A stretch of 64,000 nt of DNA. It comes from Perkinsus olseni. Its lineage: Eukaryota; Perkinsozoa; Perkinsida; Perkinsidae. Position numbers and translations under genes: made by a program. The stretch is taken from assembly GCA_013115135.1 (NCBI GenBank), contig JABANP010000245.1, positions 1-64,000 of the forward strand, written 5' to 3'. Under the pieces are notes generated by a model that was given only the letters and a program-made list of their open reading frames with translations, was not told the origin of the DNA and searched no databases. Shown here piece after piece: positions 1 through 11,907 of the stretch. Each line of letters starts with the position of its first letter. The first letter of the stretch is position 1.

Positions 1-52
1 CTGAATGACTGTGCTTCGTGGCCGAGTGATTCTTTGTCTAGACAATTCAGCA

Positions 53-2215
53 ATGGATGTATTCCTCCTACTACTACTCCCCATTTTCACTCTCATCTCT
101 GCCTGTGCATCATTGCAAGTGCTGGTCCACTTCCAAATGCCAGAGGATGAAGGTTTCAAGAATAGCTGGATCTGCAAAGTAACCTGGTAGAGCATCTGTC
201 TCGAAGGGGAAGCTCTTGCCAGATTGCACTCATCCTATCTCTCACACTATCTGGAGCGATCACTATGCTCCTTCCCATTGATGTTAAGAACACGGCGGAG
301 AATGGAGGTAGGACGCAATGGGAGGGTATCTCTTCTACCTTTGTGAGGTTGATAACTCCCTTCTCGTTAGGCCTCAACATGGAGATAGTTTGGCCCGCTG
401 CCTTCATACTGATGGTGGTCTTCGCCTTAGTCGTCAACCCATTGGCAATGCTTCTATACGAAGTACCCTTCCAAGACTATCGCTCATGTTCTCCCGCCCC
501 ATCGTCTTTAGACAGAAGGTGATGTAGCCATGAATCCCAGGCGGAGGCTCCGTGCGATGCTGATTCAAGGAACCATCCTCACGCTGGGCCTGGTAGTTTT
601 AACTCCATAAAGGCTACCGGCGTATCATTTGAGTCAGGTAGCCATTATCGGCGTTACCTACCTCCTCTTGTCGAAGGCTAGCGTCCCTTGCAATTCTGTT
701 GATCAAAAGGCTGAGAAGCCTACTCCTGGAATTTGTAAAGACAACCTTAATGGAACCTTCCGAACCAGAAGTAGCCCTAGGTGGAAGATGACTGGATTAC
801 TTGTTACAAACCGATATTCGTCTTTCTGTCAGCGGCGTTTCATATCTACATTATAGCAGTGGTCAGTTTCATCGGCTGGTTCCTCTTCGCGATCTTCGGA
901 GGTGAGCGTACTGCTTCCGACTGCTGCCGAAGCAACATGGTCTTGTGGTGGATTGTTGTCGTTCTCGGAGGTTGTGGAATAGCAGCTATACCATACATGC
1001 TGATGAGAGCCTCCATGAGGAGGCCTCCATCAGCTATTCGTGATGCTGATTATAGGTAGGATAACGGTGAGATATTCAATTGAGTTAACGTGCACGCACA
1101 GGAATCACCGAGACGTGTTGGCACGCGCAGCCAGCAGCTTACAAGTCAGATCGGAAAAGTTGAAGAGGGAAGAAACAAAACTGGATACTCTTAGTTGGTC
1201 GATATCATTTCAGCAAGCTATGTGAACCGGACGGCTCAGGAGAGTTCACAAAGAAAAGAAAAGAGGCGTCTCTCAAGCGAGACTTCAACAAATTCAAGGC
1301 AGATGTGCACATGCTCGAGGATGCGTAATAGGCTAACGTGCATTTGTTGCTTGTTAAGCGCCGCTTTACATTGGGTTTTGTATTCCCAGGTTCAGCCACG
1401 CGCATTCCGCCGTGAACCGTAGTAGAGGAGAGAATAGCGGTCTCATCCGCGTCGGCAAGTTGGCCCTGGGTATCATATCAATGATTTTATCGATGTTGTG
1501 GCTTCTCCACGTCGTATTATTTATGGTGGCGAGGAAGAAAGGGACTGGGTATTATTCACAGACGGGTCCTGTCATCGGCCACGCGACATGACTTCCTCAG
1601 AGACCCCGTCTCACCCATGCTGAACTGGTTGCTCACTGACTTCGTCCACAGTGAATCGTTATTCATAGTAAAATTTCTAGTGTTCGGCCTCTTAGTATTC
1701 TACCTGCAGGCAGCTACCATAACTGGTGACTCCTCCCCTGTTGTACTCTCCCGTACTCCTTGCGGTTCTCAGGTTGCATCACTTTCGGAACGAAGCTGTT
1801 TTTCATCGTTCCAGTTCATTTACTCCGCAGTGGCGATACACCTTTGAACTCCTCCTTTCAACGCTTCCCTCATTCTGTTGTCGACCGCTGCCACTGTCCA
1901 CTTCGCCACTGTGGCTTTGGTCGACTATACTAAGTGACGTTTGATCATTCAACATGCTTAGAGAGGCACCAGCATCAATCTCAGGCAGTCGGTAGCTTGG
2001 CGCATGTTCGCGACAGAGGCCCACTACCTCGACTTCTATCGGTTCTTCTTTGATAATAAGGTAAACGACGAGCGAATTAGCGACAGGGAAAGGCTTATCT
2101 GAAGGTATTCTTGTACATGATGATAATATCGAGCGTAATCGGTTTCATAATGTTGACGGTGAATGGCCGAGTGAAGAGGACATCACTCTACCTTGACAAG
2201 AGCGCGGAAAAGTGA
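53..2215 (+). CDS. LMBR1-like multi-pass membrane protein
   Basis: A multi-exon gene for a polytopic membrane protein of the LMBR1/LMBD family (LMBD1 is a lysosomal membrane protein involved in cobalamin export; the role here is not known). The first exon, from the ATG at 53, encodes a hydrophobic helix and ends at a GT donor at 179; intron 179-222 joins it in phase to a segment containing LLPIDVKN, the family's LLPLDV-like signature. Further membrane segments follow, with AAIPYMLM near 995-1008 matching the family's ALP-x-x-L turn, then a charged linker, and conserved C-terminal stretches GTKLFF...LNSS, FNASLILLSTA, YLDFYRFFFDN and VFLYMMIISS before the TGA at 2213-2215. Between LNSS and FNAS the reading frame shifts by one base near 1850-1858, so the copy is either broken there or contains a sequencing error. 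The family call is fairly sure; exon edges between 500 and 1450 are approximate. Confidence 0.68.
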
Positions 2216-2631
2216 AACTGCGTTAACTGCATGGTGCGCTCAAGATTCGTTTCCCAGGCGCATCCGCGAACTGGCATCCCTCAGCATCGGGGCAGGATGA
2301 TGAAGGCTGTTCATGACATAAGCCTCTTTTGATCATTATTGGCATGTTCCAGGAATGAAGTATTTTTCAGTTTTGGCCCTTTGCGTTTAAGTTTTCATGA
2401 GAGTGACAGTTTCTAGCCCGCCACAGCAACACAAAAACTTGCAAATCGATAAACGTTAACAGAGTCAGTCACCAGCAGAAGCTCCCAGACATCTGCAGTT
2501 TCATCATTTTAGCCCTTCGTTCGCCTGAGAAAGGGAACTGAACTGTGCACAACGAACTCGGGTGATGCTGACCGTCATGCTGCTGCTGTTGTTGTTGCAT
2601 CCTTGTATGCATCATCATGTGCCTTTGCCTC
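2216..2631. other. Convergent intergenic stretch
   Basis: This 416-base stretch lies between the 3' end of the LMBR1-like gene and the 3' end of the kinase gene on the other strand. I see no long open frame or conserved motif; it should hold two facing 3' untranslated regions. It contains short CTG/TTG triplet runs near 2578-2600. Confidence 0.5.
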
Positions 2632-4784
2632 TTAGCATCCTTTCAACTTCATCCCATGACAACAAATACTATTATTGAGCTTTACTTCCTGGGGCTTGCA
2701 GGCGAGGGGGTGCTCCGAAGTTAAAAAGGGATGCTCAAGGCATTGAGGGGTCTGCCAACGGCAGTATGCGTAACAGCTGCGATGAAGGCAAAGCCCCAAC
2801 GGACTTACCCTAACTCTTTTCGAAGGTTCTCTATGCAGCATTTGCAATACTAGGTCTGCTCCACCGATAGTGATGACATTACGTAGGAGCTGAGGACTCC
2901 AAAGATTATGTATGTATTGATGTACCCTGATAGCACTCTAAGGAGCTTGCACTGTTGTTGATCTTCGCCAGCAGCAGCTCCCAGATGCATCATACCAGGC
3001 GTACCCGGATCGGGTAGTGAGCGAATCTCTGGCGAAGCTATCGGGTCCTGCCAGGACAGCTGTCTGCAGGAGGGCGAATGTTCCCGAGGAACGCACCAGG
3101 GGAGTTGAGGTTCTGAGGGTGGGGTTGGCTGGATCGACCGCAGGTTCAGCGCTTGGAGATGTTGGGGAATCTGGTCTAGGTGGGGCCTTACCCTGAGCAG
3201 ACAGGCGAACTACTACAACAATACCGCAATCAAGGAATTACTGTGAACTCGTTATACAGTGGTAAATCCTCCCAGAAAGGTGGGAAGGGTTCTCCAAGGT
3301 GCTCCACTATCAAATTGAAAACCTGCATCATGTAACGATTCAGAAGGATTTAGTCGGTACACAACTTACGCCCTTCTCCTTGTCTGCTGCGAATATGGGT
3401 TTCTGCAGCAGGAGCTCCGCCAAGATAGCCCCGACGGACCAGATGTCAACCTCAGGTCCGTAAACCGTACCTATTACAAAGATACAACGTCATCCTCGCT
3501 ACTCCTTTGATGAAGAGACATCATTACTTCCCAGGAGGAGCTCAGGGGGCCGATACCACAGAGTGATCACTTTGTTGGTGTACATGGCAGGGAGAGAAGC
3601 TCCTGGTTTCTCAGCAGGGGACTCAGTTCCATCCGCCTGACCGAACCGGGGCCCAGTCCTCGGTGAGAGAATTATCTAGTTATCAGTACCACCTTTCGCT
3701 GGCGCTCCTCTACCCGAAGGACATCCTCTTCATCTGGGTCTGTTACTGACATACACTCTCTCGCCAGACCAAAGTCAGCAAGCTTCAGTACGCCACTGAA
3801 AACAGCATGATTTTCGCACTGAGGTGAAGCGCAAAGGGTTGATTGAGGGAGGCGGAGCTCCGCTGGCGGACCCACTTACTTTCTATCAACCAACAAATTG
3901 GCGCATTTGATATCTCGATGGACTATACCATTGAGGTGGCAGTAGTCCAGGGCTCGGAGGGTCTGTATTATCATACACTTAACTTCTGGTATCTGATAAG
4001 ACACGGCTCATCATCATCATCATCATCATCCGGGACACGGAACACCACGTGGGGCTTACTGTGAGCATCCTTTTCCGGTCCTCTAGTATGCCACTCAAGT
4101 CATGCTGAGCGAACTCCTCCACCATGTATAGACTCCCTCTGTGGTGATGACGATGATGAATAGTGCATAACTGGAATCTCTACCTGTTGCGGTTGTGAGC
4201 CGTAGCTGCACTACTGCACAGTCCGTATAAGCGGACGATGTTTGGACCATTGGCCAGCTGACTCAGGATACGAATCTCCCTCACAACCTAATAACCAAAA
4301 ATGATTTATGTGCCGAGCTCGATTGGACGATTATCAAGATGATGCAGCAGCAGCGATGCAATCCTACTGATTTCGGGAGGCCGTCCTTGCATACGTCTCC
4401 CTCACCAAGTCTCAGCTTCTTCAAAGCTACAAGTATACCCGTCTTCTTATGCCGAGCTTTGAACACTGCCCCATAGGTACCTTTCGAAAGACAGTCAACA
4501 GATCATCCACTGGCACTCCCTGTTAGACTGCTGTTTGTACCTTGACCAACTTGCTCGAGCTTTTCGAACCCTGCGATACCATCTTTGCATATCTCATCGG
4601 CTGTGTGACTCGTGGTCGCAGTCTCTCGCATGCTACTCTCGTCATTGTTCCGGTGTTGTTGTGTCCGAGTTTCGTTCCAATCTCCTCGGGTAGTGGAGGA
4701 AGACGATGACGACGGACCGAAGTCCTGCGCGTAATATGACGTACCAGCAGGGGGCGGTGGGACTGTGGAAGATCGGCCATACAT
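2632..4784 (-). CDS. Cyclin-dependent kinase, CDK12/13-CDK9 type
   Basis: A multi-exon Ser/Thr kinase of the transcriptional CDK group; CDK12/CDK9 relatives phosphorylate the RNA polymerase II C-terminal domain in the nucleus. Reading leftwards: a Ser/Pro-rich N-terminus from the ATG at 4784, the glycine loop EQVGQGT/YGAVFKA, the VAIK-type lysine in LVALKKLRLGE, the cyclin-binding helix as LPKSV/VREIRIL (PITAIRE position), the hinge GSLYMVEEFAQHDL, the catalytic loop GIVHRDIKCANLL, the metal-binding KLADFGLA, then an insertion of about 50 residues rich in acidic and Ser residues before YTNKVITLWYRPPELLLG. The last of these is a nearly exact CDK12-type activation segment including the T-loop Thr. 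VYGPEVDIWSVGAILAELL and a C-terminal LEHPFL follow. All catalytic residues are present. An intron near 4008-4030 carries a (TCA)n run. The insertion in the activation segment is unusual. Splice sites near the C-terminus (about 2850-3250) are unclear. Confidence 0.88.
4008..4030. repeat. (TCA)n microsatellite
   Basis: Seven to eight uninterrupted TCA triplets, placed in an intron of the CDK-type kinase. Runs of the same CAT/ATG type recur through the window. Confidence 0.85.
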
Positions 4785-5312
4785 CCTGAGTGATACCTGA
4801 CCTCAGACTGCTATCCGTACCACCTTGCAGTGCTACTGCAGCGCTGCGTGTTCAACTACACCACCTGAACGAGAAGCTGGAGGTGAGCTAAGAAACCACA
4901 ACCGGAAGGATACAATAGTCGATAGCAGAAAAACGCGATAAACACAGAGGAGGTTAGCAGGGTGCGGGAACAGCGATGCTCCAACTGGATGTTGGACGCA
5001 ATAGCGTAGTACCGAACAGCAGCAGCAGACATGACGATCACCAGCTCCCGTGGTTTGATAACACCGATCAAGGAGCAGTAGCCGCCGCAGCGCAGACAGT
5101 TTGTAGAACAGATAGGGGCTGAAAAGCTTCTACATCTTTGTAGTGGATCAATGAGGTATCGAGTATGAACAGAGTAGTGAAGGACAGCAATGGGCCAGGA
5201 GCACAGCGGACAGCAGTATAAATTACAGAGAGTACGAATGACTCTAGCACTACGATTAACATAAGGGGAACATAGCCTCGTGTACGTTATTGTTAGCTTA
5301 GCAAGATATACT
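4785..5312. other. Intergenic region upstream of the CDK gene
   Basis: A 528-base stretch between the start of the kinase gene and the stop of the SulP gene (both minus strand). It carries a long minus-strand open frame but its composition (Cys, Tyr and Leu-rich, no domain, no fit to neighbours) argues against coding. It should contain the kinase promoter and the SulP 3' untranslated region. I recognise no promoter motif. Confidence 0.45.
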
Positions 5313-8300
5313 TTAATCACATGCACTCATATGACGTCTTGCATATTGACGCTGATCGGTAAGGCGTCTGTAGAGGCCCCGCCAGCCACTATCCCCAACA
5401 CCTGCATCATCCTGTGGTAACTCACTACTACTACCACCTGAGTTCCCAGTCAGGCGCCCGGCTCTAGAATCGGATCCCTTCTGGACCCGTTCCCTCTGGC
5501 GCCGGGACTTCTTCTTAATTTTCAAACTCACAACTTCACGAGATAACCTCGTAGCCATAACGAAATGAAGCCGCATAGCCTCCTTTGGATTCTCGTGCTC
5601 CAATCTCAATACGCTATCCCTCGGTAACAGTAGTACTGTGGCGTAGGAGTCCGCTATCATTGTGTTGGAGTGGGGGAATACACCATAAATGGCGCTGTCA
5701 CACAAGAAGTCGCCGGACCCCACCACTCTGATACGATGATTCTGACGCCTTGTCCTCGGTATATCCATAGCTGGGCCAATCCTTGCCTGTGTAAGTGGAC
5801 TGAAATCCCCACCCATATGAGTGTGTACTCTGACAGGACCAGTGTATAAGCTGAGCTCGCCGGACACCACCAGATAGGCTCCTCGGGCTATCTGACCCTC
5901 CTCATAAACGACATCACCACGAGACACCTCCATGTGCTGCATCTTAGTAAGGAGAGGATCGACAAGACCATCTCCAAATATCTTCCCAACCAATGTTCGA
6001 CATAAGTTGTTTATCATAGTAGCTCTGTCTTCTTCGGTTTCGTATACTACTCGCTGGTCGTACATGTCATACGATAGGTTGGCCAGATCTTCGTAGCTCT
6101 CAAGGGTAGGTAGTCCAGCATAGTTACTGAGCCCAGCAGCACTTGATGAGCCAACGGTTCCAGACATCAACAGGGCTTGCCCCTCCTCCCCTCCTCCTGC
6201 ACCTCCGGAACCTCCACACCCTGCAGCTAGAGCCCCAGCAGATGATGATACCCGAGAAGAGCCTCCCAAGCCAGCAGGCCCCATGCCAGATTCTAGCATT
6301 TCAAACTGTGACAGCTGCGTGACGATACACTTATCTTCGACGTACTCCAGGGCAGTGTCTAGGTCGTCAAAGACCTTAGCTTTTTTCACAAACTTCTTCA
6401 CTTGGTTCACAAGGCTCTCTCGGGTAAGATTGGCAATAACAAACCTAGCACCCTCGGACATGGGCAGTAGGCTGGGTATCTTATTAAGAGATACCAAGGC
6501 ACTCGAGTCGATAGAAGTGAGGGACTCAAAGTCCAGTACCAAGTAACGAGTATTCTTGAAATCATTCGTGTAACTAGTCAGGGCTTGAGAGAATCTGGCA
6601 CCGGAACCGAAGAATAGACTATTAGTGATGGTCCTAGCAACGACTATCGTCTTGTCTTGAAATGAGTTATCCAGAATGTTCATCTCCTCGATGGTCCTGA
6701 AGACACCATATAGAGCACGACCCTTAAGGCGATGGGATGTTATCCACCTGGCCTTGGTGCTCCGCGCATCGGTATCGAAGGCTACCACTGGTGAAGACGA
6801 TACGCGAAGAGTGAAGTAACTAAGAGTGAACGCAAGGCCTTGTCTGATGCGTGAGCAGCCACATCAGGTAGTAGAAGATCTATTACATGCAGCACAGAGC
6901 GAGGCCAGCACAGATAGCCCACACCACACCTTTGAATAGGTATGCTACCTGAGAAGGAATACCAGTGGCTGGAGCGACTAAGAAATACTAGAGACCTTAC
7001 CGCGATCAAAGCCACCACAAACTTCTCAGATCCATTAACGAGATGACGGGGGTCCCATACACCATCGAGTAGGTAACCGAATGCTATGTGATAGAGCATA
7101 CCTGTGATACATTTGAGCCGTATGACGAGGGACTGGGGGAGGACGGCCCTACCGGCAACCCACGGCTTTGGAACAAACTGTAGCAGGCTTTGGCCGAGGA
7201 GGAGCCATACGAAACACGTGAGGGCGTAGCAGAAGCCAGACCATCGCGTGGTACCGCCACCAGCGTCTTGATTAATACGAGTGTTGGAATAGGATACATA
7301 GGATGCTGAACCTAAGGCAGGTTGGAGATGGCCACTGAGACTGGTGGTATGCAGGTAGTTATGACCTCCTATGAGTCCACAAACAGTGTTAGATATGGCT
7401 GCCCGCTCGATCTCGGACTTCATATTCAACTCCACATGCGAGGTAGCTTCCAATGGTACCTTATCATGAGACATGACCGCAGAGCAGCAGCAGCGGCAGC
7501 CGCAGCAGCAGCAGCAGTCACTGTGACAGCAGCGTCAAATCGTGAGAAGGTAGTACAAGTCTTAATGAGCGACACAATTATCTACTGCTACTTACAACTG
7601 CCCCTGCACTCATATCAACAAAGTAGACGACGAACATGGAGAATATAGCCACAGAGTACTCCGAGAAGAGATAACCATAATCAAACTTCAAGGGGTTGCC
7701 ATAGTCTTCGACGAGAGCGCTTAGAGGTTGGTAGGGTAGGGAATCGAATAACCATCGGTCTGCTCGAGCTTCGGTCAATGATAGGCCTAGTATCCCACAT
7801 ACAAGGCCGTACAATAAGAATAACTCTATTATAAATATACAGGGTAGGACCAGCGGATTAGGGAACCATCTACTGCCGAACCTATTCATAAGGCCGCATA
7901 CACATCCAGCTATGGACTGCAACAGAAGGGTCTTATCCTTCATCGTCCGTATGAAGTCGTGGAAGGTCTTAACGGTGAACCCTACGGCCGTATCATTGGA
8001 GGACTTGCACATAGCGAGACCCACAGCGGTGAAGAAACCATAGATGACGGGTTGCGGGAAGCCGGACTTCATAGCGTTGAGATAGTCCCTCCCAATGAGC
8101 ACAATGACAAATAGGAATAATCCAAATGCCAGAGTAGTTGCACCAAATATCGTTAGGACCTCCGATACCGCCAACTTGGCATTACCACCAGCGGCGTCGA
8201 CGTAGGCTGCTGTTATAGCAGATAGGAAGGGTAGACCAACACTCGAAGGGGCTGCTATCAAACCCTTTATCTTATGATTACAATGAAATAGCTGACTTAT

Positions 8301-8908
8301 CATAGCCGATATCAATATAGAATTCTGGCATACCCCTATCCATGGTGCTATCAATGGATCAGAAAAGTACACTGATGCGAGGGATACAATACGGAATACA
8401 ATCACCAAACCGGATATAACACCACCAGCTATCGGCCTAGCCTGACAACCAGTAACGGTGGCAGTACGACGACCAAGACAGCATCATCCTACTACCATTG
8501 CTGAGAGTATTGTCTTCCATTTCTTGCTGCCCAGACCGTCGTGGTGATGATGATGTTCTACTGTGCCGCCATCTGCAGCAGGCGCCGTCGTTGTAGGTAG
8601 CTGATTAGGTAGGTTACGTTGGGGGACTAGTAGATTGGGAGCTGATGCTGTTCGGGTGAGCTGAAAGAGCTATTCATGAACTACATGAGGCTGTGGACAT
8701 CTCTTACCCCACTGTTGCTGACCGGTCGACAAAGAGTTTGCCGATAACTGGACACCTCCATGACTGTAGATGCTACACTGCCGTTGCTTCCTCCTCCTCC
8801 TCCAACACCGTCAAGGCTCCCTTCTATGGACGAGCTAGTAGTACTGTTGATTCTCCGTTGATTGGAAGCTCCGACGGCGGCTTCTGCATCGAGTAGAGGA
8901 ACGTCCAT
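5313..8908 (-). CDS. SulP (SLC26-like) transporter with STAS and cyclic-nucleotide-binding domains
   Basis: A multi-exon anion-transporter-superfamily protein. From the ATG at 8908 come a low-complexity cytosolic N-terminus (Gly- and Ser-rich), then a membrane domain (8408-7578) with QNSILISAMISQL and IKGLIAAPSSVGLPFLSAI, then (7474-6782) the SulP segment VELNMKSEIERAAISN followed by GLIGGHNYLHTTSLSG. The last long exon (6788-5313) encodes a STAS domain (LVLDFESLTSIDSSAL, VIANLTRESL) and then a cyclic-nucleotide-binding-type beta barrel (EVSRGDVVYEEGQIARGAYL, VVSGELSLYTG, GDFLCDSAIYG). This order, SulP-STAS-cNMP-like, is that of fungal YGR125W/Vsb1-type vacuolar proteins rather than animal SLC26 exchangers. 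The substrate cannot be read from sequence. Whether the barrel binds nucleotide is open: I do not see a clean phosphate-binding RxA cassette. An intron near 7483-7517 carries CAG repeats. Confidence 0.85.
7483..7517. repeat. CAG-rich triplet tract in a SulP intron
   Basis: An interrupted CAG/CGG run between two coding exons of the transporter. In the opposite direction it could be read as poly-Ala, but it falls between conserved SulP segments and is better explained as intronic. Confidence 0.7.
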
Positions 8909-9141
8909 GTCTATAGGGCTGTGCGGAAATGGGGGAGATGGAGGGGAAAGAGTGGTGATGACAAACCTCACAAAAATACCAAACAAAGCTGCGACCAAGG
9001 TGACATTAAAGCCAGTTAGAGAACGAAGATCGCTGACCACAGTGCTGCCCGTATGAGCCCTGTCTACATACCCCACAAACACCACTACAACAGTCACTTC
9101 GTAACGCTGCGTCAGCAGGTTACTATACACACCTATGGGGA

Positions 9142-11130
9142 TCAGTATAGGTTGAGCTCTTCCTCCTCTTCCTCAGCGTTGAGCAGTTCATCCCATTCAG
9201 CATCATCATCATTATCTGAATCACATCAGCATCGGCTGCCTGCCACCTGTTCTTGATCCTTCTGTCAGTACGCTGTTTACCTGCATCATCGTAGTCGTCC
9301 ACATCCGTTACAATAGGGGGCTCCTCTTCCTCTAGAGCATCTCGCCCTCCACTCTGCTTTCTCCTCTCGTGGAACTCCTCACGGAGGCGTTGTCGCTCAT
9401 CCCTGGCTCCTGCATCATCATCATCATCCCCGGTAGACTGCTGCTGCTGCTGTTGGCGAGCTGCTTTGGGCTGCTTTGGCGGGCGAAGGGCTAACGATGC
9501 GCACGGAATGAGCAGTAGAAAAGTGGAGATTATCGGTGATCCGGTGATGATATTACATATCGAGGGTAGGTCCAGCATCTCCTTCATACTAGGTGACTCC
9601 CCGGAGTCACATTCCTTCATGAAGGACACTGATAAGGATTATGATGATGATGAGGCTAGGATATGGTATGATTACCTGCATCATAGTCCCTCTCTAGCTG
9701 CTTACCCTCATCGACGAGGGGTAGTACTTCCACCATACCTTGAGGATAATAGACGAGACTAGGATACCCTACCTCCCCTTATCATTACCTTTAGTGAGAC
9801 CATCAAGATCTACCTTCCTATCAGGAGTATTCAAGCACATGAAAGATAGGGATTTGCTACCACCCTTCTTCGACTTGCCATCCCTATGGCCGCCGCCCTC
9901 CTTCAATGGTACAATAGCAGGATCGAGCTTCAACTGAATAGGGGAGCGCCGCCATTGAAAGCGTTACTGTTGGTGAAGAGAGTACTCTGTATTTAGAGGT
10001 GTCCAGAGCCACAACCCGCAGCCCTCTATGGGACTTCATTGCATTCCGCAAGACCTTCTTCACTTGATCAGGGAACTTGTGACGGTACCTACGAGTTGCT
10101 CTTCCCCCAAAGCCGCCCGGCAACAAGAGTAATACCCGATGAGAAGGCATCTCTGACGGCTGAGGCACATCCCGTCCAATTGCTTGGCGTTCTTGGCGAA
10201 CCTGCAATTCACCGGGTGATAGTACCATAAATACAGACGAACTATGGGTTCCTGCCACTGCTGCCGCTACTGCTGATGTTGTTTTTGTTGTTGCTCACCT
10301 GACTATTGGCTTGGTATTAGCCTTAGTAAACTCTACAACAGTCTGAGGACTGGCCATCGAGTTTGGATTCAACTGGATAGGCCGATCACCATTGGCTACG
10401 ACGAAGGCCGGCATCAGGCTACTTGAAAACTTATACCTGGCAATAAGCACCTAGAGGTGTAGAAAGCACTACTACACCCACTTTTGATAAATGCTTTTGC
10501 CAGTATCAGGCAAGGGCTCATGACAGTCCATCGTGTAGGTCGAAGCTATCCCCCGTAAATCCCTATCAGCCTCCTTCAGAACCTAGTTGTGGACAGCAAC
10601 GACATGATTGACCGTTGTAGCCCAGTCTGATAGCTATTACTGGAGGGACCTTATTCACCTTCATCGATTTATCGAAGCAGTACACTAGGGCAGGGTCGCC
10701 TGATAGCAATACCTGCATGATGAGCTACTGCATCATCTGCGTTCATTGCTGCTGCTGCTGTAACTCTACCTGTCTGAGGGCAGGGGCGTCGTTAATATCA
10801 ACATGCTTGAACCCAGCGGCGAAGAAGTCGTATATGGTAAAAACCTGAAGGAGGCCGTCCTGTGAGTACGCCCTCATTGGGAGAAGTACGGAGGCAGCGG
10901 CTAATAAGTGGTCATAAGCAAAGTCAGAATAAGGGCGTGATGCCGGGCATCAGATGCCCCGAGTGATACCAACATCACTATCCGTTACTTACTGTAGAGA
11001 GAGCCCCAGCACTGAAGAGGGATAAAAACAACAAGCCAATAGTGGCCTTCTTCCAAGTGAACTGAAAAGCATCATTATCATCATCACTTGGAGGAGGGCG
11101 GGGCAGATGAGGTATCGGCAGTATGAGACT
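9142..11130 (-). CDS. Membrane protein with thioredoxin-like stretches and acidic tail
   Basis: Multi-exon minus-strand gene. An N-terminal hydrophobic helix (ATIGLLFLSLFSAGALS, near 11050) precedes a GTAAGT donor. Downstream come GLLQVFTIYDFFAAGFKHVD, then TYTMDCHEPLPDTGKSIYQK and MPAFVVANGDRPIQLNPN, which read like a thioredoxin-fold segment of the kind found in ER DnaJ/PDI-related proteins, though with MDC-x-E in place of a CxxC active site. A second similar segment follows (FAKNAKQLDGMCLSRQRC; KVVALDTSKYR-type strand). Near 9560-9500 there is a transmembrane helix (NIITGSPIISTFLLLIPCA) followed by a Gln/Asp/Arg-rich cytosolic region and an acidic end (NDDDAEWDELLNAEEEEE), stop at 9142-9144. 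No J domain is visible, and the start codon is not resolved. A lumenal chaperone or redox-inactive thioredoxin-like membrane protein is an inference. Confidence 0.55.
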
Positions 11131-11148
11131 GTGGATAAGTGACAGGCA

Positions 11149-11626
11149 CTAGCCCTTAAAACCTACACCTTCCGAGTCTCTCGAACGTCTAGCCGCTGCC
11201 TTCTGAGCTGCTGCCAGTGCTCTCTCTTGAGACTTGCTCTTACTCTCCCTGAACCCATACCACTTCAGCCACAGCAAATGAATGGTTGACTCACAATGAA
11301 TCATGTCCCGGATCATTAGCATAGTATATACCACCCTTGCCGCTAGGCTCCTGTTGCTGGTCTCTGCTACGCTGGTGAGCTTTCTGTCCACCCCCTGTCG
11401 ATGACTCTGTCTTAAAGGACTCGAAGAGGGCACGCTGAAGGGCATATGCTGATGATGGGCATGGTATGATGCATGTAGCCTCGACCCTCACCTTATCATC
11501 TCCTACAGCATACCTATCAGCATCATCATCACCGAATAAGTTGGCAAGGTCCTCCTTCCGTGCAGGAGCATCAGCATCAGTAGCCCTTCCACCACCATGG
11601 GCTCTTCGGGAGCGAGGCGGGGCCAT
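11149..11626 (-). CDS. Small hypothetical protein, three exons
   Basis: From the ATG at 11626 (MAPPRSRRAHGGG...) a basic N-terminus leads into an acidic LANLFGDDDADRYAVGDDK. A GTGAGG donor follows that last Lys codon, and the next exon starts with RALFESFKTESS; the intervening 57 nt (11435-11491) are a multiple of three with no stop, so retention would insert 19 residues. A second intron (GTGAGTCAACC...GGGTTCAG) joins ANDPGHDS to LESKSKSQERALAAAQKAAA, giving a helical basic C-terminus and a stop at 11149-11151. The spliced product is about 124 residues, soluble and highly charged. I recognise no family. It sits just upstream of, and on the same strand as, the preceding membrane protein, with about 20 bases between the stop and the first plausible coding sequence of that gene. 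Confidence 0.5.
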
Positions 11627-11907
11627 TGGTATGTAAGTAGACTACGATCAGAAATGGTAGAACCCTTCTGCTGTATTTTGCCTCCTCAAGTGTCGGTAGT
11701 GAGTGATAGAAACAGGAATGAGAGAATGTAAAATGCACGATAACTGGTCACTAAGCACATACTGTATACTAATGCACTCATCAACATCATAGACATCAGC
11801 AGCAGCAGCAGCAGCAGCAGCCGATGCTAGATAGTACGTCACAAGAGGCATCATCCGATACTCTCTACTTTTGTTCTTTTCTCGCTGCCACCAGTGGAGA
11901 CCGTCGT
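11627..11907. other. Spacer with CAG run
   Basis: The region between the small gene and the next minus-strand exons. It contains an AGC/CAG run near 11797-11820. A minus-strand frame through it would encode eight Ala in a row, but has no other sign of being protein. It probably carries the promoter or 5' leader of the small gene. Confidence 0.4.

Noticed and set aside
4856..5326. A 156-codon minus-strand open frame between the SulP and kinase genes
   Set aside because: Composition is Cys/Tyr/Leu-rich without domains or plausible joins, it overlaps the SulP stop and lies where the kinase promoter should be.
7322..7648. Plus-strand frame with an Ala run
   Set aside because: Shadow of the SulP gene and a CAG-repeat intron.
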